Shown: one piece after another, positions 8,200-16,145 of the stretch
Position numbering within the stretch: position 1 is the first letter of the stretch
How the letters are laid out: every line of letters begins with the position of its first letter
Notes under the pieces: generated by a model
Seen by the model: only the letters and a program-made list of their open reading frames with translations
Database searches by the model: none
What the model was told of the DNA's origin: nothing
From: WHSO01 sp050485485
GTDB lineage: Bacteria > Pseudomonadota > Alphaproteobacteria > SMXQ01
Assembly: GCA_050485485.1 (NCBI GenBank)
Contig: JBJHBM010000018.1
Span: forward strand, 1-43,144
Direction: 5' to 3'
Length of the DNA: 43,144 nucleotides
Translations under genes and position numbers: made by a program

Positions 8200-10041
8200 A
8201 TGAGCGAGGCCGATTCCGCCGCGTTCCGGCGCCCGCCCCCCGGCCAGAAGCCGCCGCTCGGCTGGTATCTCGCGGTCGCGTGCCGGCCGCCGTCGCGCAA
8301 CCTGCGCGCGGCGCTCTACGGCCTCAAGAGCCTGTGGTACGCGACGCCGCTGCACGCGGCGACGCTCGGCGGCGCGGCGCCGGGCACGCTCGAGCGCATC
8401 CCGGTCGATCCGTGGCCCGGCGAGGCCGCGCGCGGGCGCGCCATCATCGCCGGCAGCTTCGCCTTCGCCGGACGCTCGCTCCGCACCCAGCCGCCCGGCG
8501 AGGGCGCCGGGCCCGGCAACGCGCTGTGGGCGGCGCCGTCTATGGGGCTCGACTGGCTCGCCGCGCTGCACGGCTTCGCATGGCTGCGCGACCTCCGGGT
8601 GGCGGGCGGAGAGCCCGCGCGCGAGGCCGCGCGCAAGCTCACCGCCGACTGGATCGCGCGCTTCGGGCGCTGGCACCGGCTGCCGTGGCGGCCCGACGTG
8701 CTGGCGGCGCGCATCGCCGCCTGGATCGCCGGCGCCGACCTGATCCTGCACGGCGCCGAGCCCGCGTTCCGCGCCGCCTTCCTCGCCACGCTCGCGCGCC
8801 AGGGGCGCCATCTGCTGCGCTCGGGCCCGGGCGGGCTCGAGGGCGGGCGGCGCCTCACCGTTCTCAAAGGACAGGTGTTCGCCGCCTGCGTGCTGTTCGG
8901 CGGCGGGCGGCGGCTCGCGCGCGCGCTCGCCCGGCTCGAGGCCGAGCTCGGACGCCAGGTGCTGGCGGACGGCGGCCACGTCGAGCGCAGCCCGGCCCAG
9001 CAGTTCGCGGTGCTGCGCGACCTCGTCGATATCCGCGCCATGCTGCAGGCGGGCGATCACGCGGTGCCGCACGCGCTGCAGCGCGCCATCGACCGCATGG
9101 CGCCGATGCTGCGCTTCTTTCGCCACGGCGACGGCGGGCTCGCGCTGTTCAACGATTCGGGCGAGGGCGAGGCGTGGCTGGTGGACATGGTATTGACGCG
9201 CGCCGAGGCCCCCGGCAAGCCGCTCGCCTCCGCGCCCCATTCGGGGTTCGAGCGCATCGCCGTCAACCGCACGCTGGTGATCGCCGACACGGGTGCGCCG
9301 CCGCCGCCCGGCGCGCGCGACCACACCTTCGCCGGCACGCTCTCGTTCGAGATGAGCGTCGGCAAGGAGCGCCTGGTGGTGAACTGCGGCGGCGGGCCCG
9401 GGCTCGGCACCTCGTGGCGCCAAGGCCTGCGCGCCAGCGCCGCCCATTCGACGCTGACGCTCGCCGACACCAATTCCACCGAGATCCTGGAAGCGCCCGG
9501 GCGCGGCAGCGAGATCGGCAAGCACCCGCGCCGGGTCGCGTGCGCGCGCACCGAGGCCGAAGGCGCGACCTGGCTCGAGGCCACCCATGACGGCTACGTG
9601 CGCGGCTTCGGCCTGGTCCACCGGCGGCGCCTGTGGATCGCGGCGGGCGGCGAGGAGGTGCGCGGCGAGGACGGGCTGTTCCCGCCCGGCCACGAGGGCG
9701 ACGCCCCGCGCCCGGCCGAGCCCGAGGGCGGCGGCGGCCGGCTGTGGCCATGGCGGCGCGGACGGCCGCGCACCTTCACGGTGCGCTTCCACCTCCACCC
9801 CGGCGTCAAGGCGTCCGCGCTGCAGGAGGGCGGCGCGGTGCTGCTGCGCATGCCGTCGGGCGCGGGCTGGCGGTTCCGCGCCGAGGGCGCCAACGTCGCG
9901 CTCGATGAGTCGATCTACGTCGGCGCGGGCGAGATCCGGCGCGCGAGCCAGATCGTCGTCAGCGGTGGCGTCACCGCCGCCGGGCCGCGTCCCGGCGCCA
10001 CCATGCGCTGGGCGTTCCGCCGCGTCGCCGAGAAATCGTGA
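8200..10041 (+). CDS. Heparinase II/III family protein
   Basis: A 613-residue protein of the type often found near rpe/purH in alphaproteobacteria and annotated heparinase II/III-like. The N-terminal two thirds is alpha-helical in character, with many Arg/Trp repeats and the FNDSGEGE block. The C-terminal part (from about residue 350) has the beta-rich pattern with HSTLTLADTNST that characterises the heparinase II/III C-terminal domain. No signal peptide is evident, which is odd for a secreted lyase. Substrate is unknown: it could cleave a uronic-acid-containing surface polysaccharide or have a non-lyase role. Its TGA overlaps the next ATG (TGATG), tying it to the glycosyltransferase and dehydratase that follow. 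Confidence 0.85.
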   Translation: MSEADSAAFRRPPPGQKPPLGWYLAVACRPPSRNLRAALYGLKSLWYATPLHAATLGGAAPGTLERIPVDPWPGEAARGRAIIAGSFAFAGRSLRTQPPGEGAGPGNALWAAPSMGLDWLAALHGFAWLRDLRVAGGEPAREAARKLTADWIARFGRWHRLPWRPDVLAARIAAWIAGADLILHGAEPAFRAAFLATLARQGRHLLRSGPGGLEGGRRLTVLKGQVFAACVLFGGGRRLARALARLEAELGRQVLADGGHVERSPAQQFAVLRDLVDIRAMLQAGDHAVPHALQRAIDRMAPMLRFFRHGDGGLALFNDSGEGEAWLVDMVLTRAEAPGKPLASAPHSGFERIAVNRTLVIADTGAPPPPGARDHTFAGTLSFEMSVGKERLVVNCGGGPGLGTSWRQGLRASAAHSTLTLADTNSTEILEAPGRGSEIGKHPRRVACARTEAEGATWLEATHDGYVRGFGLVHRRRLWIAAGGEEVRGEDGLFPPGHEGDAPRPAEPEGGGGRLWPWRRGRPRTFTVRFHLHPGVKASALQEGGAVLLRMPSGAGWRFRAEGANVALDESIYVGAGEIRRASQIVVSGGVTAAGPRPGATMRWAFRRVAEKS

Positions 10042-11108
10042 TGAGCGGGCTGGGCGCGACCTCGGCGCTGCTCGGCGCGCTCGGGCTCGCCCTCGCGGCA
10101 GCGGGCGCGGGCTGGATGATGACGCGCTGGGTGACCGCGGCGCTTACGCGCCGCCAGGTGCTCGACCACCCCAACGAGCGCTCCAGCCATTCGGCGCCGA
10201 CCCCGCGCGGCGGCGGCATCGCGATCCTGCTGGTGGCGCTGCCGCTGATCGCGCTGATCTACCGGCTGCACCGGCCCGACGACGCGGCGGCGCTCGTGCT
10301 GATCGGCCTCGTCGCGGCGCTCGCCGCGGTCTCCTGGATCGACGACCTGCGCGGGCTGCCGGTGGCGGCGCGGCTCGCGGCCCATGTCGGCGCCGTCGCC
10401 GTCGCGCTCGCGCTGATGTCGCCCGACCTGCTGGTGTTCCAGGGTCTGTTGCCGCCGCTCGCCGATCGCATCGCCGCCGGGCTCCTGTGGGTGTGGTTCA
10501 TCAACCTCTACAATTTCATGGACGGGATCGACGGGATCGCGGGGGTGGAGACGGTCTCGATCTGCGCCGGGCTGTTCCTGATCGTGGTCGCGCTCGGCGC
10601 GGCCGCGGGCGCGCCCGGCGTGGCGCTCGCCCAGTCCGCGTTGGTGACGGGCGCCGCGACGGCCGGCTTCCTGGCGCTCAACTGGAGCCCGGCGCGGGTG
10701 TTCATGGGCGACGTCGGCGCGATCGCGCTCGGTTTCCTGCTGGGCTGGTTCCTGCTGACGCTGGCGGCCTGGGGCTATTGGGTCGCGGCGCTGATCCTGC
10801 CCGGCTACTACCTGGCGGATGCCACCATCACCATCGCGCGGCGCGCGCTCGCGGGCGAGGCGGTGTGGCGCCCCCACGCTAAGCACTTCTACCAGCGCGC
10901 GGTGCAGCGCGGCCACGGCCACGGCGCGGTGGCGCGCCTCGTGCTGGGCGGCAACGTATGCCTGGGCCTGCTCGCGGTGCTCTCGACCCAGTCGGCGACG
11001 CGGCTCGGCGACGCGCTGTGCCTGGCGGGCGCCGCCGCCGTGGTCGCGGTGATGCTGCTGTGGATGGCGCGCGCGGGCCCCGCGGGACCGGCCGGGAAGG
11101 GCGATTGA
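10041..11108 (+). CDS. WecA/MraY-type polyprenyl-phosphate sugar-1-phosphate transferase
   Basis: A 355-residue polytopic membrane enzyme of glycosyltransferase family 4. It would move a sugar-1-phosphate from a UDP-sugar to undecaprenyl phosphate, starting O-antigen, capsule or exopolysaccharide repeat units. Visible motifs are HPNERSSHSAPTPRGGG in the first cytoplasmic loop, NLYNFMDGIDGIAG (Asp-rich Mg site), FMGDVGAIALGF, and a late basic loop RPHAKHFYQRA typical of the WecA/WbpL branch and not MraY. About ten hydrophobic segments are present. ATG 10041 overlaps the preceding stop; an in-frame GTG at 10038 is an alternative start. The sugar specificity cannot be read from sequence. Confidence 0.9.
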   Translation: MSGLGATSALLGALGLALAAAGAGWMMTRWVTAALTRRQVLDHPNERSSHSAPTPRGGGIAILLVALPLIALIYRLHRPDDAAALVLIGLVAALAAVSWIDDLRGLPVAARLAAHVGAVAVALALMSPDLLVFQGLLPPLADRIAAGLLWVWFINLYNFMDGIDGIAGVETVSICAGLFLIVVALGAAAGAPGVALAQSALVTGAATAGFLALNWSPARVFMGDVGAIALGFLLGWFLLTLAAWGYWVAALILPGYYLADATITIARRALAGEAVWRPHAKHFYQRAVQRGHGHGAVARLVLGGNVCLGLLAVLSTQSATRLGDALCLAGAAAVVAVMLLWMARAGPAGPAGKGD

Positions 11109-11172
11109 TGGGGACCGGCGATTGCCCGACAATGCGCGCCATGACGACGGCAGCACCGAGGGGGGAAAGCCC

Positions 11173-13116
11173 ATGCCGCCGCGCGTAAGGCACTATCTCC
11201 GGGCGGGGTTCATCTACGCCCATGACGCCGCGATGGCGGCGCTGTCGTTCTTCGTCGCGCTCGCGCTGCGGCTCGGCGAGGACCCGTGGAACTACTCGCC
11301 CGACCTGGTGATCTTCGGCACCGCCGGCTTCACGGCGGTCGCGGCGGCGGTGCTGGTCGCCATGCAGGTCCACCGCGAGGTGTGGCAGTACACCTCGACG
11401 CCCGAACTGCTGCGGCTGCTGCGTGCGGCGACGCTGATCGTGCTGCTGTTCGTGGTGCTGATGTTCTGGGTGACGCGCCTCGACGCGATGCCGCGCTCGG
11501 CGCTCGCGATCAATTGGCTGGTGCTGGCGGCGCTGCTGGCGGGCCCGCGCATCCTCTACCGCATCCTCAAGCGCGGCGGCGCCGGCATCATGGCCGAGCG
11601 CGACACGAGCCGCGTGCCGGTGATGCTGGTCGGCGCGGGCGACGGCACCGACCTGTTCCTACGCGCCCTCGACGCCGATCCCGGCGCGCGCTACCGTGTG
11701 GTCGCCATCGCCGACCCCGGCGGCACCCGCGCCGGGCGCCGCATCCGCGGCCTCGACGTGGTGGGCGGCCTCGACGGCATCGCCGCGACGATGGAGAATT
11801 TCGGCAACACCAGCCTGCGGCCGCGGCGCCTCGTCATCACCGACGAATCGATCGACGGCGCGACCGCGCGCCGCCTGCTGGAGCTGGCCGAGGCGCTGGG
11901 CGTGTCCCTCGCCCGCCTGCCGCGCATGACCGACTTCCGCGCGGCCGATCCGGCGCGCGTCGAGCCGCGCCCGATCGCCATCGAGGACCTGCTCGGCCGT
12001 CCCCAGCAGGTGCTCGACCGCGCCGCCATGGAGGCGCTGATCCGGGGCCGGCGCGTGCTGGTGACGGGGGCGGGCGGCACCATTGGCGGCGAGCTCGCGC
12101 GCCAGGTGGCGGCGCTCGCGCCCGCGCGTCTCGCGCTGCTCGACAGCTCCGAGTACGCGCTCTACGGCATCGACCTCGAGGTCGCCGAGGCGGCCCCCGA
12201 CGTGCCGCGCGAATCGATCCTCGCCGATGTGCGCAACCGCGCGCGCATCCAACGCGCGGTCGCGGCCTTCGCCCCCGACATCGTGTTCCATGCCGCCGCC
12301 CTCAAGCACGTTCCCATCGTCGAGGCCCATCCCGAGGAGGGCGTCCTGACCAACGCCGTCGGCACCCGCAACGTCGCCGACGCCTGCCGCGCGGCCGGCG
12401 TCGCCGCGATGGTGCTGATCTCCACCGACAAGGCGGTCAACCCGGCGTCCGTGATGGGCGCCACCAAGCGCATCGCCGAAAGCTACTGCCAGGCGCTCAA
12501 TCTCGCCCGCGCGGCGGGGCGCGACGTAGGCGCGACGCGCTTCATCACGGTGCGCTTCGGCAACGTGCTGGGCTCGACCGGATCGGTGGTGCCGCTGTTC
12601 CAGCGCCAACTCGCACGCGGCGGGCCGCTCACGGTCACGCATCCCGATATGACGCGCTACTTCATGACGGTGCGCGAGGCGGTGGAGCTGGTGCTGGAGG
12701 CCAGCGCGCTCGGCAGCGGCGACGGCCCCGGCGTGCCGGGGGAAGGCTCCGCCATCTACGTCCTCGACATGGGCGAGCCGGTACGCATCCTCGACCTCGC
12801 CCGCCAGATGATCCGGCTCGCCGGGCTCAAACCCGACCGCGACGTCGAAATCCGCATCACCGGCCTGCGCCCCGGCGAGAAGCTGCACGAGACCCTGTTC
12901 CACACCGCCGAGGTGACCGAGCCGACGCGCTATCCGGGCGTGCTGATCGCGCGCCCGCGCCCGCTCGACCTCGACACGCTGACGGCCGAGCTCGACGCGC
13001 TCGCCGAGGCCGCGCGCCTGCGCGACCGCGCCGCCATGGGCGCGGCGCTGGCGCGCCTCGTGCCGGACTACGTCCCGGCCGCCGCGCCGCCGCCCGCCCG
13101 CGAAGCCGCAGGTTGA
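11173..13116 (+). CDS. Membrane UDP-sugar 4,6-dehydratase, CapD/WbpM/FlaA1 family
   Basis: A 647-residue enzyme with four N-terminal membrane helices (about residues 10-135) followed by a nucleotide-sugar short-chain dehydratase domain. The NAD-binding VTGAGGTIGGE motif starts near residue 297. The active-site region STDKAVNPASVMGATK begins near 417 and has methionine (about 428) where most SDRs have tyrosine, with the lysine at about 432; this Met-for-Tyr exchange is characteristic of the WbpM/PglF/FlaA1 group. It probably makes a 4-keto-6-deoxy UDP-sugar for the glycosyltransferase beside it. ATG 11173 is chosen over an upstream in-frame ATG at 11122 because of the GAGGGGGGAAAG ribosome-binding site. 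Confidence 0.92.
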   Translation: MPPRVRHYLRAGFIYAHDAAMAALSFFVALALRLGEDPWNYSPDLVIFGTAGFTAVAAAVLVAMQVHREVWQYTSTPELLRLLRAATLIVLLFVVLMFWVTRLDAMPRSALAINWLVLAALLAGPRILYRILKRGGAGIMAERDTSRVPVMLVGAGDGTDLFLRALDADPGARYRVVAIADPGGTRAGRRIRGLDVVGGLDGIAATMENFGNTSLRPRRLVITDESIDGATARRLLELAEALGVSLARLPRMTDFRAADPARVEPRPIAIEDLLGRPQQVLDRAAMEALIRGRRVLVTGAGGTIGGELARQVAALAPARLALLDSSEYALYGIDLEVAEAAPDVPRESILADVRNRARIQRAVAAFAPDIVFHAAALKHVPIVEAHPEEGVLTNAVGTRNVADACRAAGVAAMVLISTDKAVNPASVMGATKRIAESYCQALNLARAAGRDVGATRFITVRFGNVLGSTGSVVPLFQRQLARGGPLTVTHPDMTRYFMTVREAVELVLEASALGSGDGPGVPGEGSAIYVLDMGEPVRILDLARQMIRLAGLKPDRDVEIRITGLRPGEKLHETLFHTAEVTEPTRYPGVLIARPRPLDLDTLTAELDALAEAARLRDRAAMGAALARLVPDYVPAAAPPPAREAAG

Positions 13117-13165
13117 ACCCACTCCCCCACCGATCCCCACGCCAGAAAGACGAAGAACACCGCCC

Positions 13166-14752
13166 ATGACCGCCGACGTCCAGCCCATTGCCCGCGCCCT
13201 CATCAGCGTCTCCGACAAGACCGGCCTCGTGGAGCTCGGCAAATATCTCTCCAGCCACAAGGTCGCGCTGGTGTCCACCGGCGGCACCGCCAAGGCGCTG
13301 CGCGACGCCGGGCTCGCGGTCGAGGACGTGGCCGATCTCACCGGCTATCCCGAGATGATGGACGGGCGCGTCAAGACACTGCACCCGGCGGTCCACGGCG
13401 GCATCCTCGCGCGCCGCGACCACGAGGACGACCACGCCGCCATGGCCGAGCACGACATCCGTCCCATCGACCTCGTCGTCATCAACCTCTACCCGTTCGA
13501 GGCAACCGTGGCGAAGGGTGCCGGCTACGAAGACTGCGTCGAGAACATCGACATCGGCGGGCCCGCCCTGATCCGCGCCGCGGCCAAGAACCATGCCTTC
13601 GTCGCCGTGGTCACGGACCCGGCCGACTTCGGCGCGCTGCGCACCGAGATGGACGCCAACGGCGGCGGCACCACACTCGCCTTCCGCAAGCGTCTCGCGG
13701 CACGCGCCTACGCCCGTACCGCAGCCTACGATGCGGCGATCTCGGGCTGGTTCGCGGATACCCTGGGTGAGACGTTCCCGCCGCGCGCCGCCCTCACGGG
13801 CGAGCTGGCCCAGACGCTCCGCTACGGCGAGAACCCGCACCAGGCGGCGGCGTTCTACATCGACCGCGCCCACCCGCGCCCCGGCATCGCCACCGCGGCG
13901 CAGGTGCAGGGCAAGGAGCTGTCCTTCAACAACCTCAACGACACCGACGCCGCGTTCGAGCTGGTGTGCGAGTTCGACGGGCCCGCCATCGCCATCATCA
14001 AGCACGCCAACCCGTGCGGGGTGGCGCGCGGGGCCGACCTGCGCGCGGCCTACCTGCGCGCGCTCGCCTGCGACCCGGTCTCGGCCTTCGGCGGGATCAT
14101 CGCCGCCAACCGCGCGCTCGACGGCGCCACCGCCGAGGAGATCGCCAAGCTGTTCGTCGAGGTCGTGATCGCGCCCGAGATCACCGAGGAGGCCAAGCGG
14201 ATTCTCGCCGCCAAGAAGAACGTGCGCGTGCTGGAGACCGGCGCGCTCGCCGACCCCGCCGCGCCGGGCATGACGGTGCGCACGCTCGCGGGCGGCTTCC
14301 TGCTGCAGACCCGCGACGCGGGCCGCGTCGCCACCGCCGACCTCAAGGTGGTGACACGGCGCAAGCCGAGCGAGGCGCAGCTTCGCGATCTCCTGTTTGC
14401 CTTCACGGTGTGCAAGCACGTCAAGTCAAACGCCATCGTCTACGTCAAGGACGGCGCCACCGTGGGCATCGGCGCGGGCCAGATGAGCCGGGTCGATTCG
14501 TCGCGCATCGCCGCCTGGAAGGCGGCCGACGCCGCGCGCGCGGCGGGCGAGGTAGAGAGCCGCGCCAAGGGCTCGGTGGTGGCCTCCGACGCGTTCTTCC
14601 CGTTCGCCGACGGGCTGCTGGCGGCGGCGGAGGCCGGCGCGGAGGCCGTGATCCAGCCGGGCGGCTCGATCCGCGACGAAGACGTGATCAAGGCCGCCGA
14701 TGACGCCGGCCTCGCGATGGTCCTGACCGGCATGCGCCACTTCCGGCATTAA
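13166..14752 (+). CDS. purH: Bifunctional AICAR transformylase/IMP cyclohydrolase
   Basis: Catalyses the last two steps of IMP synthesis: formylation of AICAR with 10-formyl-THF, then ring closure. The 528-residue protein has an N-terminal MGS-like cyclohydrolase domain (about 1-200, with STGGTAKALRDAG and the DGRVKTLHP loop) and a C-terminal transformylase domain. RYGENPHQ is at about 219-226, and the catalytic IIKHANPCG block has its His at about 280. Length matches E. coli PurH (529). It begins 49 bases after the dehydratase stop, and the purine-rich stretch GAAAGACGAAGAA before the ATG is a modest ribosome-binding site. The polysaccharide genes upstream are functionally unrelated. Confidence 0.96.
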   Translation: MTADVQPIARALISVSDKTGLVELGKYLSSHKVALVSTGGTAKALRDAGLAVEDVADLTGYPEMMDGRVKTLHPAVHGGILARRDHEDDHAAMAEHDIRPIDLVVINLYPFEATVAKGAGYEDCVENIDIGGPALIRAAAKNHAFVAVVTDPADFGALRTEMDANGGGTTLAFRKRLAARAYARTAAYDAAISGWFADTLGETFPPRAALTGELAQTLRYGENPHQAAAFYIDRAHPRPGIATAAQVQGKELSFNNLNDTDAAFELVCEFDGPAIAIIKHANPCGVARGADLRAAYLRALACDPVSAFGGIIAANRALDGATAEEIAKLFVEVVIAPEITEEAKRILAAKKNVRVLETGALADPAAPGMTVRTLAGGFLLQTRDAGRVATADLKVVTRRKPSEAQLRDLLFAFTVCKHVKSNAIVYVKDGATVGIGAGQMSRVDSSRIAAWKAADAARAAGEVESRAKGSVVASDAFFPFADGLLAAAEAGAEAVIQPGGSIRDEDVIKAADDAGLAMVLTGMRHFRH

Positions 14753-14757
14753 TTACG

Positions 14758-14850
14758 TCACGACGCCTCGGCGGGCTTTCCCTCCTCGGGCCGCGTGCGC
14801 CGGTAGGCGCTCGGCGCGACGCCGAACGCGGGCAACTGATGCGGGCCCGC
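14758..14850 (-). pseudogene. C-terminal remnant of an AraC-family regulator
   Basis: Just after the stop of the MFS gene, in a different frame, about 24 codons read ...LPAFGVAPSAYRRTRPEEG... and end in TGA at 14758. FGVxPSAYRR is the typical end of the second helix-turn-helix of AraC/XylS regulators. The rest of a regulator is absent, because the same frame upstream is a shadow of the MFS gene. This looks like the tail left by a deletion. The match is short, so it could be coincidental. Confidence 0.45.
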
Positions 14851-16145
14851 TAGGATTCGCCCCGCGGCTCCTCGAGCGGCCACAGGATCCAGATGCCGAG
14901 GACGAAGAACACCAGGATGGTCGCCATGCCGGCGCGCTGGGAATCGGCCAGCACCGCGACCCAGCCGAGTAGCGCCGGGCCGAGAAAGGCGGTGGCCTTG
15001 CCCGAGAGCGCATAGAGGCCGAACATTTCGGCCCGCAGGTGCGCGGGCGCGAGGCGCGCCATGAACGAACGACCCGCCGCCTGAGCCGGTCCGAAAAACA
15101 CGCCGAGCATCAGGCCGAGCGCCCAGAACCAGGTCTTGTCCTCCACCACCAGGATGGCCGCGCCGATGACGGTGAGCGATACCAGGGAGATGACGATGGT
15201 ACGCTTGGCGCCGATGCGGTCGTCCACCCAGGCGAAGGCGGCGGCGCCGAGCCCCGCCGTCAGGTTGAGGGCGATGCCGAACATGATCACCTCGTCCACC
15301 GCCATGCCGAAGCTGCCGGCGGCATAGACGCCACCGAAGGCGAACAGGGTGTTGAGCCCGTCCTGATAGACCATGTGGCCGATCAGGAAGCGCAGCGCGC
15401 CCTTGTAGTCGCGGATGCGGCGCAGGGTGTCGATCAGCTGGCGGATGCCGTCGCGCACGGCGGTACCGAGCGCGACCCGCAAGGATGGCCGGTCGGGCAC
15501 GAACAGGAACAGGGGCAGCGCGAATACCGCGCACCATACCGCCGCGACCGGGCCCGCCGCGCGCACGTGCTCCGCCGTTTCCGGATCCAGCCCGAACGGC
15601 GGCGGCGATGCCTGCACGAAGCCGACCAACACGATCACGAGGCACACGAGCCCGCCCGCATAGCCGAGCCCCCAGCCCCAGCCCGAGAGCCGCCCGATGC
15701 GGTCCACCGGCGCGATCTCCGGCAGGATGGCGTTGTAGAACACCATGCCGAGTTCGAACGCGAAATTGGCGACCGCCAACAGCACCAGGGCCAGCAGGAT
15801 GTAGGAGGGATCGGGCACCACCCACCACATCGCGAAGGTGGCCGCCACCATCAGCGCGGTGAAGGCGGCGAGCCACGGCTTGCGTGCGCCGTTGCGATCG
15901 GCGATGGCGCCGAGCACCGGCGAGGCGAGCGCGATGGCGAGCGCCGACAGCGACAGCGCCCAGCCCCATTGCGCCGTGCCCGAAACCGTGTCCGCCGCGA
16001 CGCCCTGAGTGAAATAGGCGGCGAAGACGAACGTCAGGATGACGGCGGGAAAGGCGGAATTGGCCCAGTCGTAGAAGCACCACGCGGCGCGCGCGCGCGC
16101 GGACGCGCGCGCGGGGTCCAGCCCGGGAGGGGGCGGCGCGCTCAC
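14850..16145 (-). CDS. MFS transporter, UMF1/Atg22-like family
   Basis: A 431-residue membrane protein with about twelve hydrophobic segments. The N-terminal signature WCFYDWANSAFPAV, followed by GAIADRNGARKPWL in the first cytoplasmic loop, is characteristic of the UMF1 family, whose eukaryotic relative Atg22 exports amino acids from vacuoles. The substrate in bacteria is not established. The GTG start (16145) overlaps the TGA of the glutamate dehydrogenase gene (GTGA), with no separate ribosome-binding site needed, so translation is probably coupled. That context favours an amino-acid or organic-acid substrate, as inference. A small AraC-like remnant follows its stop. Confidence 0.88.
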   Translation of the reverse strand: MSAPPPPGLDPARASARARAAWCFYDWANSAFPAVILTFVFAAYFTQGVAADTVSGTAQWGWALSLSALAIALASPVLGAIADRNGARKPWLAAFTALMVAATFAMWWVVPDPSYILLALVLLAVANFAFELGMVFYNAILPEIAPVDRIGRLSGWGWGLGYAGGLVCLVIVLVGFVQASPPPFGLDPETAEHVRAAGPVAAVWCAVFALPLFLFVPDRPSLRVALGTAVRDGIRQLIDTLRRIRDYKGALRFLIGHMVYQDGLNTLFAFGGVYAAGSFGMAVDEVIMFGIALNLTAGLGAAAFAWVDDRIGAKRTIVISLVSLTVIGAAILVVEDKTWFWALGLMLGVFFGPAQAAGRSFMARLAPAHLRAEMFGLYALSGKATAFLGPALLGWVAVLADSQRAGMATILVFFVLGIWILWPLEEPRGES

